Assembly (NCBI GenBank): GCA_023375675.1
Contig: JALQBC010000058.1
Location: forward strand, 119,417-183,416
DNA from: Cytospora piceicola
Taxonomy: Eukaryota > Ascomycota > Sordariomycetes > Diaporthales > Cytosporaceae
Reading direction: 5' to 3'
DNA: 64,000 nt
Part shown: one piece after another, positions 1 to 12,961 of the stretch
How positions within the stretch are numbered: position 1 is the stretch's first letter
Layout of the letters: each line of letters starts with the position of its first letter
The notes under the pieces: model-generated
Database searches by the model: none
Told to the model about the DNA's origin: nothing
The model's input: only the letters and a program-made list of their open reading frames with translations
Translations under genes and position numbers: made by a program

Positions 1-3000
1 TGGCGGGCCAAGGCTGGCGGACTGGGTTCTCAATATGGTAGATTGGTTGCTTGACTCCGGGTGACAGGATGAGGTCGCCAAGAGTACCGGCCACATCGTT
101 GACTGGGCACCATGACAGTGTCTATATCGAGTCTCGTCAGTTAAGTCTAACCATGTTAATATCCATCCTTTGTTGAACTTACCCCTTTCAAGTCCGGGAG
201 TAGCTTTAGGGTATGAGCAGACTTCAACATGCTGGAGAGGTGCTCAACAGGATTCCAATAACCACTGGTGCGTGAGCCGGCGATCTGGCCGATTCTCACA
301 GTCATGGAGCGAAATTCCCGCGGGTACTTCTGGAGCGTCTCTTGTAGCATGCGTTCACACACCAGCTTTGCATCGCCGTAGCCATGAGGCAGGACTGACT
401 CCACTGCCATGCACTCCTCGGGTACAAGTGCTTTGCCACTTCGCAAGGGATACATCCCGACCGTTGCGACCGATGATATGAATTGGAAGCCTATGATTGA
501 CTTTTGGCATATGTAGGCATCCCGGGTGAGCTCAAGCAGGTTTTTCATAGCCTTGAACTGAAGCTCGAATCCATTAACGGCACGCGTGATACTCATGGGC
601 CAAGCATTGTGAACGATATGCGTCACAGTGCTCACCAAGTAGCCATACTCTTCCGTCGTCAAGCCCAACTTTGGCTTGGATGTATCCGTCTGGAAGACTT
701 GGAGCTTGGACAATGCCTCGTGGTCCATTTCGATGCCTTTGGACGTCAATGCTTGTCGCTGACGTGATACTGCTTCGGTACTGCTCTTTCTGTTCATACA
801 GATGACGGTATTGACACTTGAGAGCCCGGAAAAATATTGAACGAGGTGGGAGCCAAGGCTACCAGTGGCTCCTGTGATGAGAACACAACACTGTTGGCTC
901 TTTTCGTATTCCCGTGTGGTGATTTGAGGCCCTGGAAGAACAAATTCCTCGGTATAAGACCGTACAAACTGATTAATGGCGGATTCGCGAGCTTTCAAAG
1001 CCACGAGGTCAGTGTCTGTGGGATGTTGCATTTTAGGTGGCGGCAGTAGGACTGGGTCTTGCTCGTACCTCGAACCTGACTTGGAGGCCATGGCCAGAAT
1101 CAATCGTTGTATGCCGCTTTCAGGCAGGCGTCCCTTAGTCCACAGAACTTCTCCGTAGCCAGCCTTGTGCAAAGTCTCATCCCATACCTCCGGTGGTACC
1201 AGCGCATGGTCTCGACCGTCATCGAAAAGCCACCAGCCCTCAACGAGGCCGAATATAAGATCTATCCACACTAGAGTCTGCGTCATCTCCAGCATGAGAA
1301 GGAATCCATCAGGTCGCAGGAGCTTGCGGATGTTCGTTGTGGAGTACTCTATGTTGTGGGTAGCGTGGACACAATTTGTGGCGAGGACGAGGTGATAGTG
1401 CTGCAGCAACTCGGCGGGTGCTTCTTTCTCAATGTCGATAGTACGATAGTCCACGAATGAATACCCCTTGAACCTTTTGCGTGCCGCAGAGACTAGGGAC
1501 GCCGAGATATCCGAGACTGTGTATTGCACTGGCACCCCTGAGCTGGCCAGCAGTGGCAACATTCGCGACGTCGTCCCGCCGGTTCCAGAGCCCATCTCCA
1601 GGATCCGTATCGGGCCCTGTTCTTTCGGAAACCGTGAGAGAAAGTTGCGAAGGAAGTCCTCCAGCTGCTTGATCCATACTGTATTGATGGGAGATTGACC
1701 ATACATGGCTTGGGCAGCTTCTCGTCCCTCAGGTGTTCCAAATATCAACTGGATACCATCTGCCTTTTCAACAAGACAATCTGCTAGCCGTTTACCTGCA
1801 ATGGCAGTGAGATTATGGTCATGGGACTGGAGGGGAGCGTCGCGGTTAAGCTCCTGTAGTAGCACTTCTGCTGAACCCGATGGTGGTGCCTCGGCAGTTC
1901 GCAGGATATTTCCCGAATCGTCAACATGAATCAGACCAGCTTCGTTCTCAAGCCATCCATATAGTAAGGCTACGAACTGCCGATGCTTCGGTGCATGTTT
2001 GATTCTCTCAAGCCTCTGTCCAGGCTTTGCCGTCCGGATTGGGCATCCGAGCTGCTCGAATGCATCGCAAGTGTAGGCGATGCAAAGCCTGTTTGATGGA
2101 GGCAAGACGCGCTCCACGTAGTTTTCGAGTCCATGGTCAATGATGTACCTATCCGTTTTATGGATGGTCTCCTCAAAGGTGTCCAAGACTACGCTGGCAT
2201 CCAATGTCGCAGATGGCGGAGGCGGCAAGGCAACAGCACCAAGGCTTGTGTCTATGCCATTTTCCAGCGGACGTGAGATGGGCTGCTCATCTTTCATATC
2301 TTCGACTTCGTTTGAGACGGGGGTTACGGGACCTTCAATCCCAAGAACCTTCTCTACAAGTGAGACAAGACTTTGTAGGTCTGTCAAGTCCATAAGGTCC
2401 GTGGCGTCAAAAGCACACTTGAAGGCGCTTTCAATCTCGCGAGCAAGCTCCATACCCATCAAGGAGTCGATGCCAAGATCCACCAGCTCGGCCTCGCTCC
2501 TAATCTCGTGTGTTTCCAATCCAGACAAGTCGGCTATGATTCCCTTGACAGTTTCCAAGATATCATGATGTGGGGTGGAGGCGGTACTCTGAGAAGTCAT
2601 CGAGTTTCTCGGCCCAAAATCCAGACCTTGGTCAAGGTTCGACTTTGAAAGACTCGGCGGAGCTCCTAGTAAGAAGGGGGGAGTTGGATCCTTTCCTGCA
2701 AGAGGGACCGGAGTGGTCACGAGTTCCGCAGACTTCGAGCCGGGAGCACTGTTGCCGTTTGCCAGTCGAAGTATGGATTTACTAAGCGCAGACTTGTTGA
2801 CCTTGATATAATGGATCCCAAGGATGATCTCCGCCAACGATCCATCCCTTGGGTCAAACACAAACACATCACTGACGAACTCCCTGTTCGAGGTTCGTTG
2901 GTGGCAAGCATACACTTCCCACACACCGGGGCGTGGGCTAGTCTTCAGCAGACGAGGCGACCTGATCCACTGATCAATCTTGTCTGAGATGTACATCTCG

Positions 3001-6000
3001 TCACCACCCCGCTCAGTCATGGTGTTGAGGAAGATTCCAGCGACTTGGCAGAAGCAATCGCCCAGACGAAAGTCCAGCCACGAATCGTCACAATAATCCC
3101 TGATGATCCGTCCAGAGGACTCTAGGCCTTTTCCGACAAGTTTTCGAAGTCCTCGGAAATCATCAGAGTATTGCACGATCTCAGAAAAGGCGCTGTATAT
3201 GTTGCGCCCAAGAATAGCGTCATCTACGTCGTCGGAATCCAGGACACCCAGACAGCGCTGTCGGCCCACAAGACGCTCGTACTTGAGGAAGTCGTCAATT
3301 ACTTGGCTGTCAGTTGTAGGTCGGAATACAATCTTGCCGGAAACATGTGTCGTCAAGTTTGAAGCTGCATCCTTCCCGCTTGCAATCCGCCAACTCCAGG
3401 CCAGCCCGTTGCCGTCCTCTGCTTGTGCATCGAGCCATGCTGTGAGACCTACTCCCAGCACCATGGGAGCATGATTGGCCAATCCTGAGAGCTGCGGCTG
3501 GAAGGTACCGTCTGAGAATCTGGGATCCAGACTGATCAACGCGTCGAAGGCTATGTCGAGCTGAAGAGTACTAGGGCACAAGGGAGCCGATCCTGCCACC
3601 ACGTGGCCTTTCACGATGTCGATGAACTTTGCCGAGCCCAGGTGAACCTGGAACCGCACAGATCGATTTTTCTGGTCAGTGAACCCCACCAAAGACCACA
3701 AGACATTCGGGTCTTGGACCTGGGAGGGTGGTTGAGGCACTACTGCCGAGTCTTTCGGGGGCATTTTCAGGTCCATCCAGTGTCTGGACTTACTGAACTG
3801 ATACGGTGGCAGTATAACATTACTATAACAGTTGGACTGACTCTTGTGATGTGGCCAAAAGATCGGGTGCACACCTTGGCGCCAAAGGCTTGTTGTGGCC
3901 GCAGTCAGATGGCGGAAACTGCCTTCCGTCGTGATGTTGATGTTCTGGAAGTGGTTGACACCTGAGCCTGTTCCTATAGCGCGACTCGCCATCGCGGTGA
4001 TGGTCGAGTTGGATCCGGCTTCTAGCCAAACAGCTGAGGGATACCGTTTCGATAGTCTTTGCACAGCATGGTTGAAGTATACTGGCTCTCGCAGGTGTTG
4101 GGCAACGAAGTTATTGCTGGGTAGCACATTGCTTTCGGCATATGTGGCGCGCTCCATGGGTATGGTAGGGCTATTAAACCTTAGGCCTTGCGATATCCGA
4201 TCCAATTCTGGCACGATCGGGTCCACGAGCCTGCAGTGGTAGGCATTGGTAACGTTCAATCGCTTCATCCTGACTGAAGTGAAGGATTCGGAACCAACTT
4301 GGGCGACAGCATCGATGGCCTTAGCAGAGCCGGCCAAGGTGAAACTCCTTGGTCCGTTAAAACATGCAATAGTGGCTTCTGGTTCTGTTGGGCAGGATTT
4401 GGCCGAGGCGCCTAGCAAGTCGTGCACTTCTGCTTCATCAGCCTCGACGGCTAGCATCGACCCCTTTTCTGGCCCCCAGGAGTCCTCGATGAGCCGAGCA
4501 CGAGCGGCAACCATGTGCAAAGCATCTGTGAGTGGTAGAATTCCACTAATACAGAGTGCAGTCAACTCGCCGAAGCTGTGGCCTACTACAGCCGCAACTT
4601 CCAAGCCGCAGTCAATCCAACTCTTAGCACATGCGTACTGTAATGAGAAGAGGGCCGTTTGAAGTTTGACCCTGTCACCCAATGGAGACCTTTGGAAAAT
4701 CTCAGGATATATAGTCACACCAAATGACTGACAGACATCGTTGCAGTGGTCGAGATGTCTGCGCAATATAGAGATTTCCTCGTATATGTGTCGGTCCAAC
4801 CCAACACAGTCCGAAATTTGACCACCAAAGCAGAGTATGACAGGTCGAGTGGACGGCACAACTGCACCCTCAACACCAAGGTCATTGTCGATGTGGGCTC
4901 TCAGAATTTGCTCCAGCTCACTGATTGTGCCAGAGTCAAAAGCAAGGTGACAAGGAAGCGACCTGTTGGTCTGCCGGGAAAGTTGATAGGAGAGGTCCGC
5001 CAATGAGATGTCCTCGCGGGATCGTATGAAAGCCAATAACGTGGAAGAATATCTTCCTAAAGCCTTGCTATCTACGCCAGAGAAATAGAAGGGGTACCTG
5101 ATGGCCTGGGAAGAGCTCTTCGTGGATGTCGGACGTTGATCCATCTTAGGGGGCTGGGTAACGAGTAGCGTAGCATTAGAGCCTGATGCTCCATAGTTGT
5201 TGATCAGGGCTGCTTTGAAATCTCGATCCCAGGAATGAAGTGATCCTGTCGCAATTTCCATCTTATCAGATGGAACACTGTTCAACTCTGGGTTGATTGT
5301 TTGGAAGCTGGCCTGAGGAGGGATGCTCTTGTGGTGTATCATTAGGAGGATTTTCAACAAGGCCACTATTCCAGATGCTGCCTCCGAATGACCCAGAAGC
5401 CCTTTGACAGATCCAATCGAGAGTTTATCGGCTCTCTGCGGACCTCCAAATATGCGCCGGATACTCTCAAACTCGACGGGGTCGCCAACAGGAGTTCCGG
5501 TGCCGTGGGCTTCGACGTAGGAGACGTCCATTGGTTCGATGTGGGCTCGACCAGTAACGTCTTTGAAGAGGCCAGATAGTGAGACCGCGTTAGGTACAGT
5601 AATTGCCGTGCAGTTCTGATTTTGATAGACGGCGCTGCCTGCAATCACTCCGAATACTCGATCGCCGTCGGCAAGGGCGGACGAGAGCTTCTTGAGAAAC
5701 ACCGCACCTACAGCTTCTCCCCTGCAGTATCCATCCGCCCTGGCATCGAAGGGCTTGCACTGCCCAGTAGGACTTAGGAAGGAGGCTCCAGCTAGATTCT
5801 GGAACCATTCCGGGCTTGTTATCACGTTGACCCCCCCGGCAAGTGCAGCGCTGCACTCCCCGGTAAGGATGGCCTTGCAGGCTGTGTGAATAGCGACGGC
5901 AGAAGACGAGCAAGCCGTGTCGATGGTAAGCCCAGGGCCCGTCCAGCCAAAATAATGGCTAATTTTCCCAGCGGCAAAGGCCTTTAGGTTGCCCGTGGCC

Positions 6001-7593
6001 GAGTATGCATTAGCATCGTGGCAGGCGATATTACGCTCGTAGTCCCCCAAGCCGAATCCGAGGTAGCAGCCGATATGCTTGTCTTGCTCTGGTGACAAGA
6101 AATATCCAGACTGTTCAACGGCTTGGTACGCGACTTGTAGAATGAGGCGCTGTTGAGGGTCTGTGGACTGCATTTCACGAGGACTCTTCTTGAAGAACTT
6201 CTCGTCAAAGGTATCATGGTTCTGGAGGAAGTTTCCGTACCAAGTCTTTCGAGCGTCGGCCTCACGCCACGGAGTCTGGAAGCCAAATCGTTCCTGTGGG
6301 ACTTCGACATGCTGCGAGATACCTGCGCTCAGTAGTGCCCAGAATTCGTTCAGATCAGCTGCCCCGGGTAGGTGACAAGCCATGCCCACAACGGCAATGT
6401 CGTCTTGAGATATTTCAGGCTCGCGGGCCAATTGTTGTGCCTGAACCTCGATGGATGTAACTTGGGTGAATCGTCCCGAGCCAAGTCGGCTAGTGAGGCT
6501 GGGAGGGACGCATCTTTCGGGGCCAAAACACACTAGACGCGAGGGATCGGTACGTAGCACTTCAACCTGAAGGTTACGGAATGCATCAATCCAGTTAGAC
6601 TGCTCCGTCAGGATCGACTTGATGATGATTTGATGAAGCTGGCCCTGCGTGATGAGCTCGCCTGTATCGTTCGATCGGGTTGGCTTCGGCAGTGTGGAGC
6701 ATTCGACCAGGCGGAAATCGGGGTGCGAGTCACAGAAGCTCATTACGCTTTGTAAAGTGGCTCGGTGACCTTCCCAGTGAAAGTATCCCCTCAAGGTGAT
6801 GTCCACTGCAATGAACCCCGAGGCTTTGAGCTTTTGCAGTAACAGGGATGAGGTGCTCTCGGCCGTCGTCACAGTTGCCCTCTTCTCTTCCTGCAACACA
6901 GAGATGTACGCCTTGATGTTGCCAGTCCGTTAGTAATTGAGTCCACTACTGGTATAGTGTGAGGAATGGATGGAGGGGGCTACATACTTCAGGGAAAGCT
7001 TCCAATATTCTTCTCAGGTCCATCCTCATTCCAGGAGAAGTCCAACCCACCGAATATGACTTTGCGCGCGATTCTGGCCCCAAGGAAACGTCGTTGCCAT
7101 CCACGACAGCCCCCAACAGCATGGCCAGGCGCACAGCAGTTGCGCCATACTGCTGAAGCTGCTCATCGCTCTCCGAGCAGGAAACGGCTGCCGCGCTCAA
7201 GAGACCGGTGCAAAGACCTAAAGTTTCCTTTATGTGCCTCGAGGTCTTTCCTGAGGTCCGCGACTGTTGATATTGGGCGAGATGCAGGATCACAACCAGA
7301 GGAGTGAGCAAGATGTTTGGCAGTGGGAAATCGACCACACCAAAATCGCCGGTGCTCAGCCAGTGGTTCAAGTCACCCAGAGCCTCCTCGCCGTTGGAAT
7401 CCTTCAGTGCTGGGACTGCAGATTCTAGTTCGGCCCAATAGGACGCGAGACCTCGCAGAGTCTCGAGGGCCCATGACATAGATTTGTCGCCCACGAGGCG
7501 AGCGCGCAACTCACTCGCTGCCGTACGGTCAAAGGCCAAACATTGAGGCCCGAACACCAAATACTCATCCGGTATGATGCTAAGTGAGCCCAT
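1..7593 (-). CDS. Non-reducing polyketide synthase, SAT-KS-AT-PT-ACP-CMeT-R (3' end outside window)
   Basis: Iterative type I PKS that should build a C-methylated aromatic polyketide and release it reductively as an aldehyde. I read three exons, 7593-6988, 6890-183 and 121 to beyond base 1, with GT-AG introns at 6891-6987 (TACTAAC branch) and 122-182, both phase 0. SAT: Cys128 in GLCTG. KS: active Cys near 529 (DTACSSS) and EAHGTGT. AT: Ser near 974 (GHSFG). PT: His near 1298 and Asp near 1480. One ACP: Ser near 1678 (GIDSL). CMeT: SAM motif EMGSGTGG near 1970. R domain: GATGSLG near 2210 and YGDAK near 2380, so NAD(P)H-dependent release rather than a thioesterase. The exon at 1-121 continues the R domain (CPVNDVAGTLGDLI). 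The layout resembles the 3-methylorcinaldehyde and citrinin synthase groups; the actual product is unknown. The gene is open at the left edge. Confidence 0.95.
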
Positions 7594-8711
7594 TATGCCA
7601 GGTCGTTGGAATGTTGCACAGGTACCTGTCTGAATAGAGAGACGAAGATATTCACGAACAATGCGTTGAACACTGAGTATGACCTGAGTGTGGTTGAAAC
7701 GTAGGACCTGACTAAAACCAGTATGTGAAGCATGGAGACCACATACTATGGTTTGAGAAGTACATAGTATATATAATGCAGAAAGTACTACTTGGCTATG
7801 AAGCCTGTTCGATGAAAGTCTGCTATCTGAATTGTCATTCTAGACTCGGGCCATCACTTCACGCTAACACATGTCATTCTAGACAATCTTACTTGAGATA
7901 AGAAGGCTGCTCACTGACATGCTACTGTGAATTGCTCGATGTCAGCGACGTCGTCTGGACCACTCACAGGAAACTGGCGCTTGCATCAACCTTCGGACCT
8001 GATCTGACAGCCTCCAGGGCTCACTTCAGGACAGCCTCCTTGGTGTCAGGATTTTTAGATCGTCGCTAATCAAGTGGCTTGGCACGTTACTTCTCATAGA
8101 GTGTATACCTAGGTAGGCAATAGTGCGGCAAGCTCAATGAATTAATAGGCCGACACTAAGAGTCTCAAGGCAGGTTTTACTATTATTACTCCGCTTGGCT
8201 TAATAGATTAGAGAGCTCAATAAATGTGGCGCATACCGTCAGACTCTGCTGCAAGTGTCCCCCACAAGAACATACATACTATACATGGTGTCGGTCTTGG
8301 TGTAGCCGCGATCGTACCGCAGCCATACAGATTCTCTGCATGTGTGGCGAAGCCGAAAGCAAGGACTACCAAGGTAAGACTTGATGCAGTCCTCGAGTTG
8401 GACTCGGAGTTCGGATAGGCACGGAAACAGAAACTAAATTCGAAAGATTGATCTTCGAGCTGACCGCAAGTCATCGATTCCATTCACGCCCGCCGGGCTG
8501 ACTTGAGTTCTGGGAACGGGCCCGGGAGGCCTGGCAGATGGAATATGGCACCCGGTAAATTGGATTTCATGAACTGGAGGGTTGCACGCTTCCGTAGTGG
8601 CAAGCCATTGGTTACTGCAAGATCTACATACAACGCCCCAGTATCACGAATTGGTTGTTTTCTCGCTAAATACCGAATTCTGCTCGTCCCTGACTGGCAT
8701 GCAATAGGCCT
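7594..8711. other. Intergenic spacer upstream of the PKS
   Basis: About 1.1 kb between the PKS start and the end of the Dabb gene. It should contain the PKS promoter. I see only short open frames without recognisable domains and no RNA gene. Confidence 0.5.
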
Positions 8712-9245
8712 TTAAAACACACCACCAGAAAAATCGATGATCGTGATTTTATCAATCAGCCCCTTCAAGCTGGAAACAAACTCCTTGTGGTACGGTTCTG
8801 TTTTCAAGTAGTAATCTCGGTCCTGGTCGTTTTCAAACTCCAGGATGAAGGCATGGGTCAGGCCGTCCTGTACGATTCAAAAATGGTCAGTAATGCGTAA
8901 TATTCACAGTTGCTTTGAGAAACATTAGATGACTAGACCATGTAGGTGCAGCATTTGAATCTAACGTTGGAGTAGACGTACCTGTAATCTTTCTGGACTA
9001 TTATCTTTGCCACCTTCCGAGCACCTGATGTACGGTTTCCCAGTTGTTGGGTGGATGCACATGTCTCTCATTGCCAGTATGCCCGAGAACGCCTGTCGAG
9101 TGTCAACCACTGCGATATGTATCCAATGGGTGAATCCAGAAACCAAATTTATTACGGAAATTCAATGGCCACGTCTTACCTTTCGAAGTGCTTCTTGGTC
9201 AGCATCGTGCTTAGCCCGGACAAGAACGAGGTGGAAGATGGTCAT
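8712..9245 (-). CDS. Dabb (stress-responsive alpha/beta-barrel) protein, 110 aa
   Basis: A small ferredoxin-like dimeric alpha/beta-barrel protein assembled from three exons: 9245-9180, 9092-8982 and 8867-8712. The GT-AG introns are at 9093-9179 and 8868-8981, both phase 0. The N-terminus MTIFHLVLVRAKHDADQ is the usual first Dabb strand and helix. The second half (GLTHAFILEFENDQDRDYYL, then a terminal hydrophobic strand IDKITIIDF) has the typical Dabb HAFIL.F.N..DRDYY pattern, and the length of about 110 residues is normal. Some members of this fold act on polyketide chains, for example plant olivetolic acid cyclase. Lying between the PKS and the oxygenase, it may act as a cyclase or isomerase on the PKS product, but that role is inferred. 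No signal peptide is seen. Confidence 0.85.
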
Positions 9246-10203
9246 CGTAGTCGATTGTTGGCTGGTACAAATCTCAGAGGGAGATTCAATCAATCTTGAA
9301 GGATACTTAGTCCAAAAACATTGCCCGGATACGAGAAAAGTGCGAAAGGCCTGAACTTTCATTGCCAGTGTGCCTCGGCTATACCTAACCTCTGGGCCTT
9401 TGACATCGCGAATGATATCTCCGATTACGCAGTCTGATTTTGCATCATGTATGTTTGTCCGAACTAGTGCTGACACGTGATTATTCTCGGTGTTCATCCC
9501 AGAAGATATGGATTCATGCCTCTTGTAACGTTGCTTTTGTATTCGGCCTGGGTCAGCCTCTCCTTGTAGCATGCGCAGGATTCTCTTTTCAGCTGCTCGA
9601 CAGGCAGAAGGGCCGGAAGGAGAATCCTGCGTTTAAAATCGTGGAAGATGGTGTCAGCTTCCTTGCTTGAGGTCCTGGAGAAAGTGATGAGGTGGGGATA
9701 CACGGCATACACGAGCATGTGTCCCTCAGAGTCTGGGTACCACAGTCATCGTCAGTCATACTTCTTGGCATCAAAAACTACACTCTAGCGGTACGAGATA
9801 ATTGTGGGGGAAGTTCTGTGGGTGAACAGATGACCTTTGAGTTCGGAACACGGCGGCTGGGTATCGTCCAGGAAGGCCAGGAACGCCGTTGAGAAGCCAG
9901 TCTGTCACTCTCTGGAGAACAACATGCACTGTCTGGCGAAGCAAGGCCTTGACATCATTATAGTACCATATCAGATAGACTTATTGGGGACAATATCACA
10001 CAACAACACTCAATCACGAATTCTGTCTGCCTAATTAGACAGACCTCGTGAAATTTGTAGGGGCAGAGGGTGATGTGCTCGACAACACTGATCAATAGTA
10101 CAAATTCCAATTTTCAAAACTCATGTACAAAAGGATTTGTAGAGGACCCAAAACAGGCAGTAAATGATCTCACGCAACTGCCTTCTGGTGAATTGAATAA
10201 CAT
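9246..10203. other. Spacer between Dabb gene and oxygenase
   Basis: About 0.96 kb. On the minus strand near 9494-9718 there is a 74-codon open stretch without a recognisable domain or good splice continuation. It could be a gene remnant, but I cannot support a gene here. Confidence 0.4.
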
Positions 10204-11226
10204 CTAGTACTGGGCTTGAACCTCGGGCTTCTTCTCGTGGCGACCAAAGGAGAACTTGAGGCGGTCAAACATGTACTCCTCGCATGTCATGTGCTTCTGA
10301 TCCGTCTCTGCCTCATCCAGAGGTTTCAGCTCGAAATCACGATTCCCATCCCAAAAATACACGATACTATAGCGGTCCACCTTGGCACGGTTGATAACCC
10401 GATGCATGCTACTCTTATACTGGCCACGGAGTAGCTTAGCCATCATGTCCCCGAGGTTGATCACATATGCGTCTGGGTTCGGAGGAACAAGGTGCCACTC
10501 CTCCGTGTCGTAATCGAGTACCTCCAAGCCATCTTGTTGGCCCTGCAACAACATTGTCACGGCACTAAAGTCGGTGTGTGCAGAAGCGCCCTGTTGCTTA
10601 ATGGTGTCTGTGCCTTCGCTCATTGGTGGATAGTGCAAGTACCGGAGCGGACAGGCTGGTTCTTGGTCCATCTCGTCAAACACGTGAGGGCCATATGGCA
10701 GCGTCGCGGCAATCAAGCGGAGGACATGGACTCGGAGTGTCACCATGGCCTCCTGGTAAGCTTCAAGTGAAGAACGGAATCGTTCGGCGTTGGGACTCAT
10801 GTCCACGGTGGGCCAGATGTTGGGCGCGGTGAGGAATCGTGGTCGTCCATTCAGTGGCGTGCGCAGTCGGTGTCCTTCGGGGTAGTCGGTGCTCATTGTA
10901 AAGCCCTCTTTCATGTCGGCCTTGATATCATAGCTGTATGACTGGCTCTCCAATTGTTCATAGCCCTTGAATCCCGTAGATGGGCCCGCCTTCAGTGTCA
11001 TTTTCGTGTCGACAGGCAGAGAGAAGAACTCAGCAGATGCGTCAAAAGCCGATTGCTGCACATGCTTTGGAACACCATGGCCGAATATTTGAAAGAATCC
11101 CGTTGATATGCAAGCTTTTTTCACCTTCTCGACCACATCTTTGGCTGCGTCGCTAGAAGGATCGTGGATGAAAGGAGCAATATCAACTGAGGGGATGTAG
11201 AATCCGGGTGATGCCATGGTGGGCAA
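10204..11226 (-). CDS. 2-oxoglutarate/Fe(II)-dependent oxygenase, isopenicillin-N-synthase-like
   Basis: An intronless 340-residue non-haem iron oxygenase. The N-terminal DIOX_N part (IPSVDIAPF, then GFFQIFGHGVP at 43-53) is followed by the catalytic jelly roll. The iron facial triad is His217 and Asp219 (SAHTDFSA) with His275 (SMHRVIN). Arg285/Ser287 (DRYSIVYF) form the 2-oxoglutarate carboxylate clamp. The length is normal. In related fungal clusters such as citrinin (CitB), stipitatic acid (TropC) and clavatol (ClaD), oxygenases of this class oxidise an aryl methyl group or drive ring expansion of the NR-PKS product. By position the same kind of substrate is likely here, but sequence alone does not choose between methyl hydroxylation and ring expansion. 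ATG codons at 11226 and 11217 are both possible starts. Confidence 0.92.
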   Translation of the reverse strand: MPTMASPGFYIPSVDIAPFIHDPSSDAAKDVVEKVKKACISTGFFQIFGHGVPKHVQQSAFDASAEFFSLPVDTKMTLKAGPSTGFKGYEQLESQSYSYDIKADMKEGFTMSTDYPEGHRLRTPLNGRPRFLTAPNIWPTVDMSPNAERFRSSLEAYQEAMVTLRVHVLRLIAATLPYGPHVFDEMDQEPACPLRYLHYPPMSEGTDTIKQQGASAHTDFSAVTMLLQGQQDGLEVLDYDTEEWHLVPPNPDAYVINLGDMMAKLLRGQYKSSMHRVINRAKVDRYSIVYFWDGNRDFELKPLDEAETDQKHMTCEEYMFDRLKFSFGRHEKKPEVQAQY

Positions 11227-11854
11227 CCGTGGACTTCGAGGTCAGACAGAAAGGCTGGAGTCCAAGCAATACTCTTTCTGGGAAGAACGACTAAATCAGA
11301 TCTTCTTGCAAGCGATACTTTAGGTATTCATAAATCAAAAGCTGGTGAAGCATGAAGGTTGCACCTCGGACTTAGGCGGCTCACTTTTTGAGGGAAGACA
11401 GAAAGCCATTGACATTGTGCAGCACCAACAGGTGATTACTGACCAACCGTGACATCTTTTGAGGTAATACAAAACCTGGGACGAGACGTCCACCTCCATG
11501 CGTGGAACGATCCACCCTTGAGCATAAGGAGGGGGGCGTACAAAGTATAAGCAGACAGTCACTCTCTCGGAGTTTTAATTTCAGCATCATAGCTGGCTAC
11601 TGCATTGAACCGTCTCGTCCAACTTCCAATCCAAATTGGTGGTCCCGCCGTGTTCCATGTCAGACTCAGCCCCAGTAGCGTGATATATCACATATGCAGG
11701 TAAGACTCAGCTGGTAATACACGGTATCTAGCGTATCAGATCATGGATGGTATCAGGGCTCCTAGGAGTCATTCATGAATGATACATTTCTCATTGCCCC
11801 GGCGAATTCCTATCAAGATTATCATAGACCTCGTCCTTGGCTACAGAGATCGCC
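11227..11854. other. Intergenic spacer
   Basis: About 0.63 kb with no supported gene. It holds the 5' region of the oxygenase and the 3' region of the NmrA-like gene. Confidence 0.5.
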
Positions 11855-12961
11855 TTATTTGGCGTTTGCCTGCTTCATAATATCCGCAACATACTCGCCC
11901 AGATCCAAAACCTCGACCCCGAGAAGACTGTTGTCCGACTCCTCAGGTGTGCAAATGCGAGACCTAGTAGACCCGTCCTCGTATAGCTGAGCAGCGAGGA
12001 TGTTTACGAAAGCACCAGAGAAATTCTTCGCCGCAACCTTCTCCAACCCAGACGCGACGGAGTCCTTTGTGCTGACGTGCGTGATTGCCCACCTCTCACC
12101 GCCAGTTTCCTGTTCCAGCGCTGAGAGAAGCTTGTTCTGGGTGATCTCAAGGCTCACAGTCCGGACAGAGCGGTTTGCCGTGGCCTCAGGCTTCTTGAGA
12201 CAGTTGGCTACTGCGATGCCGATCTGGGGCCGAGGGGTGCAGGTGACTGGCGCGTTGCCTGAGTCGAAGATTGTAGCAGCCTTAGCTTTGATGTCAAAAC
12301 CCATGGCAGCTGGGACATCTAAGAGAGCCTATATGTCCTGTCAGCCAGTGTACGTCATGGATTGGGTAATAGTGCGTATACGAACCCAGTCTAAGATAGG
12401 GCCCGTCAGAAACTGAGTCCACGTCAACGCCTTGTTCTCCTCGCAGACCTTGACAAGGTGCTCCTGGACCCGGAGCTTGTTGCCCATCAAGCGGAGGAAG
12501 TCGGGCTGTATCCCTTTCTTATCGTCAAGGTCTGAACCGAAGGCACTGGGAAGGAATCGCCGGACGCCGGCCTCTGATGCTGCGTCGATCATCTCGATTT
12601 GGGTCAAGGTGCCCATGGCGCCCACTAAGCTGACGACGGCGTCCTGACCTTGGAAGGCCTTGAACAGAGAGGGTAGACTGTAGTCGGTCTTGTACACCTT
12701 AACGAAGGGCGGAAATTGGTGCGAGGAGCCCTCGCGTGAGAGGACCGACACGGTGAACTTGGCCGTGTTGAGCGCCTTCACAATGGCGGAACCCATGTTC
12801 CCGCTCGCCTGTTTGTTTCGTGCCCCCGCTGTCAGCACTTAAGCAGCGTATGGACTCTCGACCCAGACTCCGACGGCTGGAACGGAAAGCTGATGCTACG
12901 AACGACAGATGACTGGGTATCTACTTACCCCTGCAACGATGACATGCTGGTAGGCGGCCAT
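11855..12961 (-). CDS. NmrA-like / isoflavone-reductase-family NAD(P)H oxidoreductase
   Basis: Three exons give a 309-residue protein: 12961-12929, 12808-12386 and 12328-11855. The introns at 12809-12928 and 12329-12385 are both phase 0; the second has an unusual GTTCGT donor. The first splice completes the Rossmann loop GASGNMG, which confirms the start in a very short (11-codon) first exon. Further family marks are SVLSREGS after the second strand, VVSLVGAMG, RRFLPSAFGSDLD and TGPILDW. The family covers atypical short-chain dehydrogenases without the YxxxK pair, such as phenylcoumaran benzylic ether reductases. In the cluster it could reduce a carbonyl, a quinone-methide-like or a benzylic position of the aromatic intermediate. 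The substrate is not predictable. It shares strand with the PKS, Dabb and oxygenase genes. Confidence 0.9.

Noticed and set aside
1..12961. Naming the cluster a tropolone or citrinin cluster
   Set aside because: The PKS and 2OG oxygenase would fit, but the FAD monooxygenase needed for tropolones and the citrinin hydrolase and aldehyde dehydrogenase are not in the window; the left end is missing.
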